From DAOUTY01 sp964453665 (lineage in GTDB: Bacteria; Chloroflexota; Dehalococcoidia; SZUA-161): a DNA stretch of 44,480 nt. Positions 32,203 through 39,131 of this stretch are shown here, piece after piece (position 1 is the first letter of the stretch; each line of letters opens with the position of its first letter). Position numbers and translations under genes: made by a program. The stretch covers positions 1-44,480 of the forward strand of contig CAYVQT010000022.1 of NCBI GenBank assembly GCA_964453665.1, given 5' to 3'. The notes under the pieces were generated by a model. That model made no database searches. It had not been told where the DNA came from and saw only the letters and a program-made list of their open reading frames with translations.

Positions 32203-32888
32203 CTCTGTTGAGTATCTCCGGGATAATTAGCCTGCTGGCTGATGAGTATGGCGCCATAGAATGGAGCCAGCACCGTGACCCCCTTTCCGAGTTGATTATG
32301 ACCGTTCTTTCCCAGAATACGTCGGACCTTAATTCCAGGCGGGCATTCGACCGCCTGGTCGCCCGTTTCCCCACATGGGATGCGGTGGCCGGAGCGGACG
32401 TGGAAGACATTGCTCAAGCCATAAGGCCCGGCGGGCTGGCGCAGGTGAAGGCGCCCAGGATCAAGAAAATACTTGAGCAAATCAGGGCCCGGCGCGGCTC
32501 CTACGACCTGAGCTTCTTACAGGATTTACCTGCGGCCGAGGCTAAAGCCTGGCTGCGGGAGCTGCCCGGGGTGGGGCCTAAAACCGCCGCATGCGTGCTG
32601 CTTTTTTCTCTGGGGAGGCCTGTCCTCCCTGTTGACACCCATATCTTTCGGGTGGCAAAGAGGCTGGGGCTGATCGACTCCAGAGCCTCGGCGGAGAGGG
32701 CGCACGAAGTACTGGGCGCCATGATTCCGGAGGAGGACGTCTACAGGTTCCATATACATACGATCGAACACGGTCGAAGGGTGTGCAAAGCTCAGCGCCC
32801 GGCTTGTCATCAATGCGTGCTGCTCCAGGTATGCCCTGCGGGGCAGCTGCTGCTCGGGACTACGCTGGAGCATAAGGTGAAGGCATGA
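32199..32888 (+). CDS. nth: endonuclease III-type DNA glycosylase
   Basis: A 229-residue base-excision repair glycosylase/AP lyase for oxidised pyrimidines. SQNTSDLNSRRAF near 33, helix-hairpin-helix LPGVGPKTAACVLLF with the catalytic lysine near 121, and VDTHIFRVAKRLGL with the catalytic aspartate near 141. The cluster loop CX6CX2CX5C (starting CKAQRPACHQC near 200) binds [4Fe-4S]. The GTG start overlaps the previous stop by 4 bases and its stop overlaps the next start by 4, so three genes are coupled. Confidence 0.92.
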   Translation: MTLLSISGIISLLADEYGAIEWSQHRDPLSELIMTVLSQNTSDLNSRRAFDRLVARFPTWDAVAGADVEDIAQAIRPGGLAQVKAPRIKKILEQIRARRGSYDLSFLQDLPAAEAKAWLRELPGVGPKTAACVLLFSLGRPVLPVDTHIFRVAKRLGLIDSRASAERAHEVLGAMIPEEDVYRFHIHTIEHGRRVCKAQRPACHQCVLLQVCPAGQLLLGTTLEHKVKA

Positions 32889-33502
32889 GCGAAGCGGATG
32901 AGATAATGGCCCGGGCCCGGTCTCTTTTCGATGTCGCGGGAGTGGCTCTGAACCCTTCGACGGGCGACACCGTTCTGATACTTGGTCTGGTCTCTACCCC
33001 TGAGAGGGACCTTGACGATTTCGCCCATGACGGCACCACAACGATAATGCGGGGCTTCGCCCGGCATGCCAGGGCTAAAGAAGATGACCTTATCGAGTTC
33101 ATCAGGGGGCGGGGTTTCAATGCCGAGCTTATAGGCGTCCTCGGTTATCCCCACGGGGAGCCAAACCTGAAACATCTGGCCGTCGCCGCCGGGCTGGGGA
33201 AGCAGGGCAAGAATACTCTTGTCATACATCCCCGTTTCGGCCCCTGGCTGAGGTTTATGGCCATCAGGACCGACGCCCCGCTTGCCACAACGGGGCCGGG
33301 CGTATATTCCAGGGATGAGCCCTCCTGCTGCAGCGACTGCGAGAAATGTGTTCAGGCATGTCCGGTGGGCATACTGGAGTCATATCGACTGGTGGATACC
33401 GATAGCTGTCTGGCAGCGATTTCAGAGGAACGCAGCGACCGGGTGGCGGTGTGCGACAGGTGTGTGGTAGTATGTCCTGTGGGCGAGCGAAAAGCGCCCT
33501 GA
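32885..33502 (+). CDS. QueG-like 4Fe-4S protein (short)
   Basis: A 205-residue protein related to the C-terminal half of epoxyqueuosine reductase. AAGLGKQGKNTLVIHPRFGPWLRF matches the LGW.GKN.LLI.P.fGs region (AAGLGKQGKNTL) and two 4Fe-4S motifs follow, CCSDCEKCVQACPVGIL near 143 and CDRCVVVCPVG near 190. The N-terminal cobalamin-binding part of full QueG (about 300-380 residues) is much reduced, so the reaction is uncertain. It is translationally coupled to nth. Confidence 0.75.
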   Translation: MSEADEIMARARSLFDVAGVALNPSTGDTVLILGLVSTPERDLDDFAHDGTTTIMRGFARHARAKEDDLIEFIRGRGFNAELIGVLGYPHGEPNLKHLAVAAGLGKQGKNTLVIHPRFGPWLRFMAIRTDAPLATTGPGVYSRDEPSCCSDCEKCVQACPVGILESYRLVDTDSCLAAISEERSDRVAVCDRCVVVCPVGERKAP

Positions 33503-33535
33503 CCAGCCGGGAGATCAACAGAAGAGGGGTTTGAG

Positions 33536-34573
33536 ATGGCAGAGGTAAAAGTCGGCATCATAAACGTAACCGGCTATATCGGTATGGAAATCGCCCGATT
33601 GGTGCACCTGCACCCGCGGGTCAGGCTTGCGTCGGTAACCGGACGCAGCGCCGCGGGAAAGGAAATCGGTGAGGTCTCCCCTCATCTGGCTGACATCGGC
33701 CTGTCCATAAAGCCCGAGCTCGACCGGGTCGACCTTGCGTTTGTAGCCCTGCCTCACGGGGAAAGCGCTGCTGCCGTAGTCGCGCTGCTGGAACGGGGCA
33801 TAAAGGTTGTGGACGTCGGCGCCGATTTCAGGTTAAAGGATGCCGAAGAGTATAAGCGATGGTATAAGGTAGATGCGGCGGCGGAATATCTCGAGGAGGC
33901 AGTATATGGCCTGACGGAGCTGAACCGCGAGCGGATAGCTGCCGCCCGGCTGGTGGCCAACCCCGGCTGCTATCCCACCGGTGCCATACTGGCGCTGGCG
34001 CCGGCGGTCAGTGAGAGCTTGATAGAGCCCGATATCATTGTCGACAGCAAATCGGGGGTCTCCGGCGCCGGCCGGACGTTGAATCTTACTACCCATTACG
34101 CCGAGATAAATGAGAACGCTGCTGCCTACGCTGTCGACGGACACCGCCATCTGCCCGAGATAGTCCAGGAGCTGCAGGGATTGGCTCCCGGTCCGGCGTT
34201 ATCCGTTACCTTCCTTCCTCACCTGGTGCCCATGACCCGGGGGATACTTACCTCGTGCTACGCCATGCTGGCCGGGGGTAAAGCAGCTGAGGGTGAAAAG
34301 GGGAGGGAGCAGGTTTTAAAGCTCTATCGGGATTTCTATCAGGGCGAGGCCTTTGTCAGGGTTGTGGCGGTCCCGCCGCAGACCAAGCAGACCTGGGGAA
34401 GCAACCTCTGCCTCATCTATCCCACGGTCGATCTCAGGACGGGTAGGCTCATGGTAATCAGTTGCCTCGACAACCTGGTCAAGGGGGGAGCGGGGCAGGC
34501 CGTTCAGAACATGAACCTGATGCTGGGCTTCCCCGAGGAAACAGGCCTCGAAGGGCTGGCGGTATATCCGTAG
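33536..34573 (+). CDS. argC: N-acetyl-gamma-glutamyl-phosphate reductase
   Basis: Third step of arginine synthesis, NADPH reduction of N-acetylglutamyl phosphate. GIINVTGYIGMEIARL at the N-terminus is the Rossmann loop. The active-site cysteine is in ANPGCYPTGAI near 144, and GHRHLPEI near 200 holds the conserved His. The last segment GAGQAVQNMNLM is typical. 345 residues is normal. GAGGGG lies 8 bases before ATG 33536. Other arg genes are not in the window, so this one is detached or starts a further operon. Confidence 0.95.
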   Translation: MAEVKVGIINVTGYIGMEIARLVHLHPRVRLASVTGRSAAGKEIGEVSPHLADIGLSIKPELDRVDLAFVALPHGESAAAVVALLERGIKVVDVGADFRLKDAEEYKRWYKVDAAAEYLEEAVYGLTELNRERIAAARLVANPGCYPTGAILALAPAVSESLIEPDIIVDSKSGVSGAGRTLNLTTHYAEINENAAAYAVDGHRHLPEIVQELQGLAPGPALSVTFLPHLVPMTRGILTSCYAMLAGGKAAEGEKGREQVLKLYRDFYQGEAFVRVVAVPPQTKQTWGSNLCLIYPTVDLRTGRLMVISCLDNLVKGGAGQAVQNMNLMLGFPEETGLEGLAVYP

Positions 34574-34620
34574 TCAAGGCCTCCTCTTTCTGCTATACTT
34601 CTTACGGTCAGTTCATAAAG

Positions 34621-34696
34621 GCCTCCATCGTCTAGCGGCCTAGGACACCGCCCTTTCAAGGCGGAGACAGGGATTCGATTTCCCTTGGAGGCACCA
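34621..34696 (+). tRNA. tRNA-Glu (anticodon UUC)
   Basis: Acceptor GCCTCCA (34621-34627) pairs with TGGAGGC (34686-34692), followed by discriminator A and an encoded CCA (34694-34696). The anticodon stem CCGCC/GGCGG holds loop CTTTCAA with anticodon TTC. The T-arm is AGGGA-TTCGATT-TCCCT. A TATACT box lies near 34594. The gene begins about 45 bases after argC. Confidence 0.95.
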
Positions 34697-34704
34697 GCTA
34701 CTAT

Positions 34705-34810
34705 GTGCTGTGGGCAAAGCGCAGCGAAACCCACCGATATCAATTCACCCTCATCCTTCGGCAAACTCAGGACAGGCTCTAACCTCTACCTTCAAGGGAG
34801 AGGGAAATTT
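34705..34810. repeat. mosaic repeat next to tRNA-Glu
   Basis: GCAAAGCGCAGCGAAACCCACC, then TTCACCCTCATCC and CTCTACCTTCAAGGGAGAG (first part GCGCAGCGAAACCCACC). The same modules occur at 8000-8080, 36440-36500 and 37773-37805. Together with the 98-bp block that follows, they fill the space between the tRNA and about 34915. Confidence 0.65.
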
Positions 34811-34815
34811 TTATC

Positions 34816-34913
34816 CTCCCTCCCCCTTCGGGCTGCCCTCGGCTCTGAGGCTCAGGCTCGTAGAGAGCCTCAGGACGAAGCCTGGCGGGAGGGAGTTAGA
34901 GGGAGGGGGAGCT
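34816..34913 (-). repeat. 98-bp repeat, copy 2
   Basis: Exact reverse complement of 7892-7989, 27 kb away. It carries the internal hairpin CTGAGGCTC/GAGCCTCAG. The segment 34914-35025 then holds GCTGAAAGCTGACCGCTGA-like repeats (near 34948) and no gene. Confidence 0.85.
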
Positions 34914-35025
34914 GGGTGAATTGGTAGAAGCGATGGTAGAGAGATACCTGAAAGCTGACCGCTGATAGCTGAATGCTCAAAGAGCGGTTTGCGTTTCATT
35001 CCACCCATCCTACGAATCTTGCGTT

Positions 35026-35054
35026 AGTATACATATCGCTGTAGAATATCTCAA
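35026..35054 (-). promoter_or_regulatory. promoter-like palindromic repeat, copy 4
   Basis: On the minus strand TTGAGA (35049-35054), a 17-base spacer starting TATTCTACAGCGATAT, then TATACT (35026-35031), with CGCAAG just beyond (35018-35023 on the plus strand reads CTTGCG). It lies just upstream of the gene at 35077 but points away from it. Confidence 0.5.
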
Positions 35055-35076
35055 CCTTCATACGTAGGCCGACTAT

Positions 35077-35676
35077 ATGAAAAATCTGCTATTAGATGCT
35101 CTAATTATCCTTGTTATCGCCATGATTGGGTATACCATTTGGTATCGCAACACAATACACCCCACTGATTTTTTACACTTATTAGCTGCCATCATCTTGT
35201 TCTTGGTAACAGCGGCGTATGTCTTTGTCGTCTCTAAGCAGGCAGAGGATACTAAAGAGCTTGCTAATGAGACTAAGAAATTGGCAAGCCAAACACGGAG
35301 TGGAACTAATGCTGATATTGCATTGAAGCTTACTGAAATTTATAGTTCTCCAGAAATGTTGGAGGGTATGCAAGCCCTACGAAATTTTCAGCATAAGCAT
35401 GAAGAGAATTTCGCAGAGGTTTTCTCTAAATTGAGAAAAACCGAGTATGAAAAAGTAAAAATAGAAGACCATGCTAGGAGACGTTACTCTCATTTCTTTT
35501 ACCGAATTAGGCTTCTTTTAGATTTGGGCGTTCTAGACGAAAAATATATTCGTATTATAGTGCATCCAGACCAGGTAGTTTTCTATTTCGAGGTAATAGT
35601 CCCAATGGAAAAGGCAATAGACCCTGCATATGATGCCCGAACAGAGGACACTTTTCGCGAGATATTTAAAATGTAA
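35077..35676 (+). CDS. membrane-anchored hypothetical protein (DUF4760-like)
   Basis: A 199-residue protein with two N-terminal transmembrane helices (about 4-22 and 31-52). A short coiled-coil rich in A/E/K follows (SKQAEDTKELANETKKLASQ), then a cytoplasmic helical domain with NADIALKLTEIYSSPEM near 87, IEDHARRRYSHFFYRIRLLLDLGVLD, as in DUF4760-type proteins. Function unknown. The gene is AT-richer than argC and the alpha/beta hydrolase nearby, a hint of recent arrival. No clear ribosome site. 35677-35997 has no gene I can support. Confidence 0.65.
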   Translation: MKNLLLDALIILVIAMIGYTIWYRNTIHPTDFLHLLAAIILFLVTAAYVFVVSKQAEDTKELANETKKLASQTRSGTNADIALKLTEIYSSPEMLEGMQALRNFQHKHEENFAEVFSKLRKTEYEKVKIEDHARRRYSHFFYRIRLLLDLGVLDEKYIRIIVHPDQVVFYFEVIVPMEKAIDPAYDARTEDTFREIFKM

Positions 35677-35997
35677 TCTTTCAATTTATAGCAAACCACT
35701 GTTAAAGAAACTGCTGCAACTTTAAAAATTATCGGTCAAAGAGAATTTGCGCCTGACCAAACAGAATGCAAATCGAACTGCAAATGCGGATGACCGTACC
35801 CTGAGCCTATCTATCCCAGGGCCAAGAACACCGTAAGATTTTCACTACAAAGCTTCCTACGCTATGACAGCGGTGCCCTGTAGTGCTTCATACTATCCTC
35901 AAATGTTATTGACCTGGTATACCTCTGTACCATCTCCAGTTATTCCCCTTTGCTTCCGTCTTTAGAATGCAGTAGAATGCTGTCCGAGGAGGAGGAT

Positions 35998-36384
35998 ATG
36001 GGTAAGTTGGCTTTCTTCCCGATATCGTTCTTCATGCTTTTACTAATAATCGGTATGATTTTTGGAAGTTGTGGAGGAGCCACACCTCAGGAACAGGTAG
36101 GCTCTGCAAGGGAAGCAGCTCTGGAGACCGACTTACGTCTGGTAAAGGATGCTGTTACTGCTTACTTCGCTTTCAGCGGTACGGTACCCACTGAAGATGG
36201 TACTTTGCCATCGGCAGGAGAATATGCCCCTATCGATTTCGATGCCAGTTTTGCTCATGGCGGGAATACTATGGCATTATATCCCGACTTCCTTATCAAG
36301 CTTCCCAGACACCATGATGAAGGAATATGGCGTATCGATAGCAGAATGCGGGTCTCAGTAGATATCTCCCCTGATGAATACTAG
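35998..36384 (+). CDS. small exported pseudopilin-like protein
   Basis: A 128-residue protein from ATG 35998, which has GAGGAGGAT just upstream. One N-terminal hydrophobic helix (MGKLAFFPISFFMLLLIIGM) ends before GSCGG, so it may be a lipoprotein though the lipobox is imperfect. The next part, SAREAALETDLRLVKDAVTA followed by YF..SGTVPT, resembles the second half of the pilin-like alpha helix and the YP(T) turn of type II secretion pseudopilins, without their prepilin cleavage site. Confidence 0.55.
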   Translation: MGKLAFFPISFFMLLLIIGMIFGSCGGATPQEQVGSAREAALETDLRLVKDAVTAYFAFSGTVPTEDGTLPSAGEYAPIDFDASFAHGGNTMALYPDFLIKLPRHHDEGIWRIDSRMRVSVDISPDEY

Positions 36385-36439
36385 GAATAGTAAACGTTTT
36401 GCGGATGCTCTCCCCTCTTGTATCTATTAAGCAGCGCAG

Positions 36440-36700
36440 GGTGGGTGAAGTGCGGCGAAACCCACCGGTGTCAATTCACCCTCATCCCTCGTCAGGCTAT
36501 AATATGGGTAGGTTGGCCGACGTCGGCCAACCTATCATTCTTCATGAAGCGTCTTGCGGATTTTCATGACAAATACCTGCGGAAGCACCAGAAACGGAGG
36601 GTAGGTTTAGCGCAGCGAAATCCGCCACCATACACGACAGGCAAGGGCGACCGCACCGGGTCGCCCCTACTATCATTCCCCCTGTCAGGCATGGGACAGG
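36440..36700. repeat. modular palindromic repeat cluster
   Basis: Order: GTGCGGCGAAACCCACC with TTCACCCTCATCC (36448-36488), the palindrome with half GGTTGGCCGAC (36511-36532) and its about 80-base extension that is inverted at 22245-22326, a GTAGGTTTAGCGCAGCGAAATCC module, the GGGCGACC/GGTCGCCC palindrome (36643-36668) and ATCATTCCCCCTGTCA. It is a mosaic of the same pieces as at 22245-22470, rearranged. No gene is supported in 36385-36803. Confidence 0.8.
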
Positions 36701-36803
36701 CTCTGCGGAAGCAGTAATCCTCTGCATTTCTGAGCAGAGGCATACTCTCGTTCCGCGGTTGACTCAGAGAATATCGGAGTGATGACAGTACCGCATATAC
36801 CGG

Positions 36804-37598
36804 CTATTCAAACGTGCTAAGGCCATGCGCCGCCAGGCGGCACAGGTAGATCAGCTTACAGTCGATCTCCAGCTTTTCCTGAACTGAGGTTGAGGGCACG
36901 GCTGTCTGGAGAGTCTTCTCAAGACTATTGTCGAAAGCTGCCTGCGGGAATACGTCCTTAAGTTTCTCAACCACGGTGTTGAAGTTTGTTAGTGAAGAGA
37001 CAGCCATCTGTTCTCCCACGAATGAATAATTAACAGCATGCTGGAGAATCTCTACGCACGGCTCCGCTGGTTTCCAATCGTACAACCTGGCAAAGAATTC
37101 TGTTTCGAATGACGTATCCATGTTCTTATCTCGAACTCTGCGCCAGATGGGAATGCCACCCATGAGCGCTGTCGCACCCAAACTGAACTTCATTCTGGTA
37201 GTTGTTGCCTCTGTCTCTATTTGAGTTTGCCTCCTCCCCCTCAAAATCAGAGAGACATCACTTGCCTTCTTGCTTACCACCTGGCCATCCTTATCCCGAA
37301 ACAGGACTTCACCCGTCCCGAATTCCAGGGTGTGGGCGCTGAAGACCTGTGAACGCTTGCGAAGCTCTGTATCCCTGCAGATAATCGCAACCAGCCCCAC
37401 GTCTCTAAGGCTCTGTGCTATCGATTCTGCCGCTTGCAGACTCTGGCAGTGGGCCACGATCTTCGGGAAACCGCCAGCCAGGAGAAGGCGTGTGTCATAG
37501 ATACCCTTATTGACAATAGCTGCTACCTTCCCCACGAGGTCCGCATCAAGTGTATCAGGAGGAAGTATCGCAACATGCACAACCTCTTGTTCAGCCAT
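36804..37598 (-). CDS. hypothetical protein, 264 residues
   Basis: A soluble protein with no recognised domain. The N-terminal half is alpha/beta-like (VHVAILPPDTLDADLVGKVA, LVAIICRDTELRKRSQVFSAHTLEFG), and the C-terminal half is helical with PCVEILQHAVNYSFVG and LTNFNTVVEKLKDVFP. No signal peptide or membrane segment, no clear catalytic motif. ATG 37598 has GGAGAAACGCAG upstream. Repeats lie on both sides (36440-36700 and 37773-37805), so it forms its own transcription unit. Confidence 0.7.
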   Translation of the reverse strand: MAEQEVVHVAILPPDTLDADLVGKVAAIVNKGIYDTRLLLAGGFPKIVAHCQSLQAAESIAQSLRDVGLVAIICRDTELRKRSQVFSAHTLEFGTGEVLFRDKDGQVVSKKASDVSLILRGRRQTQIETEATTTRMKFSLGATALMGGIPIWRRVRDKNMDTSFETEFFARLYDWKPAEPCVEILQHAVNYSFVGEQMAVSSLTNFNTVVEKLKDVFPQAAFDNSLEKTLQTAVPSTSVQEKLEIDCKLIYLCRLAAHGLSTFE

Positions 37599-37772
37599 CT
37601 GCGTTTCTCCATAAGCTCAGCAGTCTCACCCTGAGGCACCGGGTTGCCGTATAAACTCAAAGCGGGCAGGAGGGCATCCGTTCATTCAGGCGCTGAGAAA
37701 GCCGGCTTGATTCGGGACTATGCGGCTATGCTAGAACCCATGCCACCTGCTGTCAAGCTCTCCCCCGAGCAA

Positions 37773-37805
37773 CGTAGGGTGGGTGCAGCGCAGCGAAATC
37801 CACAA
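37773..37805. repeat. GTGGGTGCAGCGCAGCGAAATCC repeat module
   Basis: One copy of the short module GTAGGGTGGGTGCAGCGCAG followed by CGAAATCCAC, as at 8050, 22412, 34712, 36440 and 36598. The remaining 37599-37974 region holds no gene I can support. Confidence 0.65.
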
Positions 37806-37974
37806 AAGGCTACCCTGAAAATGGGATTTAAAACGTTCGCCCTGACAATGTAGCGTGCACGGTGACCGTGCCCCTAAGCACTATGAACGGCGTCTTATAT
37901 GTCATTGCTGCGCTCGCAGCGATACATGGGAATTGAAAGGTGACAAATCGAGTGCTAGAATAGGCTCTAAGCTC

Positions 37975-38760
37975 ATGTCACACCGAATCGATTACTCCAG
38001 GCTGGACCAACCGCACATCCTGCAGTTCGTCTTCTATCCCCGGGAGGACTGGTCACCGCTTCCGCCTGGCGCTATCGATCACTCGGTCTCTGTTGAGGAC
38101 AACATATCTATATCCTGCAGGTTCTATCCCGCAAGCGAAAGCGCGCCCAACATACTGTTCTTCCACGGCAACGGGGAGGTAGTCTACGACTACGACGGGA
38201 TCGCCCACCTGTACAGGGGGGAGGACATTAATCTGTTCGTAGCGGACTACAGGGGCTACGGTCAAAGCGGCGGAATGCCGTCTTTTTCCAACACGGTCGC
38301 CGATGCCCACATCATATTCAACTACTTTCGAGACACCATGCAGGCCAGCGGTTACAGCGGCCCCCTGTTCGTCATGGGCAGGTCCCTGGGTAGCCTCTCC
38401 GCCGTAGAACTGGCCTCAAACGATTCCCCGGGGTTTAAGGGATTGATAATCGAAAGCGGCTTCGCCAGCGCGGGAAGGCTGCTGAGCTACCTGATCCCTA
38501 TATTCCAATCTCCCGACCTGGGTGAGTTCGAGAAGGCAAACCTTGAGAAGATCCACTCAATCACCATGCCGGTCCTGCTGATCCACGGTCAATACGACGA
38601 GATAATCCCCCATGAGCAGGCGGAGGTTTTCTACGAGAACGCAGGCTCAGAAGATAAACAGTTGCTGACCATTCCCGGAGCCGGCCACAACGACATAATG
38701 CTGGTCGGCATGCAGCAATACTTCTCGGCCATCAAAGAGTTCGTATTTACCCGAGATTAG
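37975..38760 (+). CDS. alpha/beta hydrolase
   Basis: A 261-residue serine hydrolase. Oxyanion strand NILFFHGNGEVVYDY near 60, then NLFVADYRGYGQSGG near 92. The nucleophile Ser lies in VMGRSLGSLSAVEL near 140, Asp in IHGQYDEIIP near 207 and His in GAGHNDIM near 238, so the triad is complete. This BAAT/prolyl-oligopeptidase-like branch contains many esterases of unknown substrate. Start ATG 37975 is chosen by fit to the family; the frame is open to 37855 but that part looks non-coding. No good ribosome site for either. Confidence 0.88.
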   Translation: MSHRIDYSRLDQPHILQFVFYPREDWSPLPPGAIDHSVSVEDNISISCRFYPASESAPNILFFHGNGEVVYDYDGIAHLYRGEDINLFVADYRGYGQSGGMPSFSNTVADAHIIFNYFRDTMQASGYSGPLFVMGRSLGSLSAVELASNDSPGFKGLIIESGFASAGRLLSYLIPIFQSPDLGEFEKANLEKIHSITMPVLLIHGQYDEIIPHEQAEVFYENAGSEDKQLLTIPGAGHNDIMLVGMQQYFSAIKEFVFTRD

Positions 38761-38885
38761 ATTCAGCCTCCCGGATCGCCCCTGCTTTATGCTGCCCGAG
38801 AGCTTAACAGCAGCCTCAAAATGCGCGGCCAGTCCCGGATATAAGGTTTACTTGAACTCGGGCACACTCCGCCGCAGGGCACAGC

Positions 38886-39131
38886 TCATCGCTCTTGCTT
38901 CCGATTGCCCCTGTAAATGCGATAAACATGATAGATGAGGACCAGGACCCAGTAGACTATCAGCGCTATGAGAATAAGGGTATCCCAATCGTATTCCAGG
39001 TGGAGAATCCAGTTTAAAGGCTCGTTGATTATCGTCTCAAAGTCTTTGTTAGAAACGAATAAATAGCAGACCGACATGCCGATTACCGAGGTTAAAAACC
39101 AGAATGAAACGTCGATCTTAAACTTAAACAT
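38886..39131 (-). CDS. small two-helix membrane protein
   Basis: An 81-residue protein beginning MFKFKIDVSFWFLTSVIGMS with transmembrane helices about 9-27 and 50-70 and a basic tail (RIYRGNRKQER). ATG 39131 overlaps the stop of the 644-residue glycosyltransferase-like gene by 8 bases, with GGTGGGG just upstream, so the two are coupled. A longer start at 39206 would lie deep inside the upstream gene. It may be an accessory subunit of that enzyme. Family not recognised. Confidence 0.65.
   Translation of the reverse strand: MFKFKIDVSFWFLTSVIGMSVCYLFVSNKDFETIINEPLNWILHLEYDWDTLILIALIVYWVLVLIYHVYRIYRGNRKQER

Noticed and set aside
22231..36717. Two frames (22231-22512 minus, 36418-36717 plus) sharing WVGWPTSANLSFF and RLA..HDK.LRK
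   Set aside because: The similarity follows from a repeated intergenic DNA module; base changes are not biased to silent positions, and no ribosome site is present.
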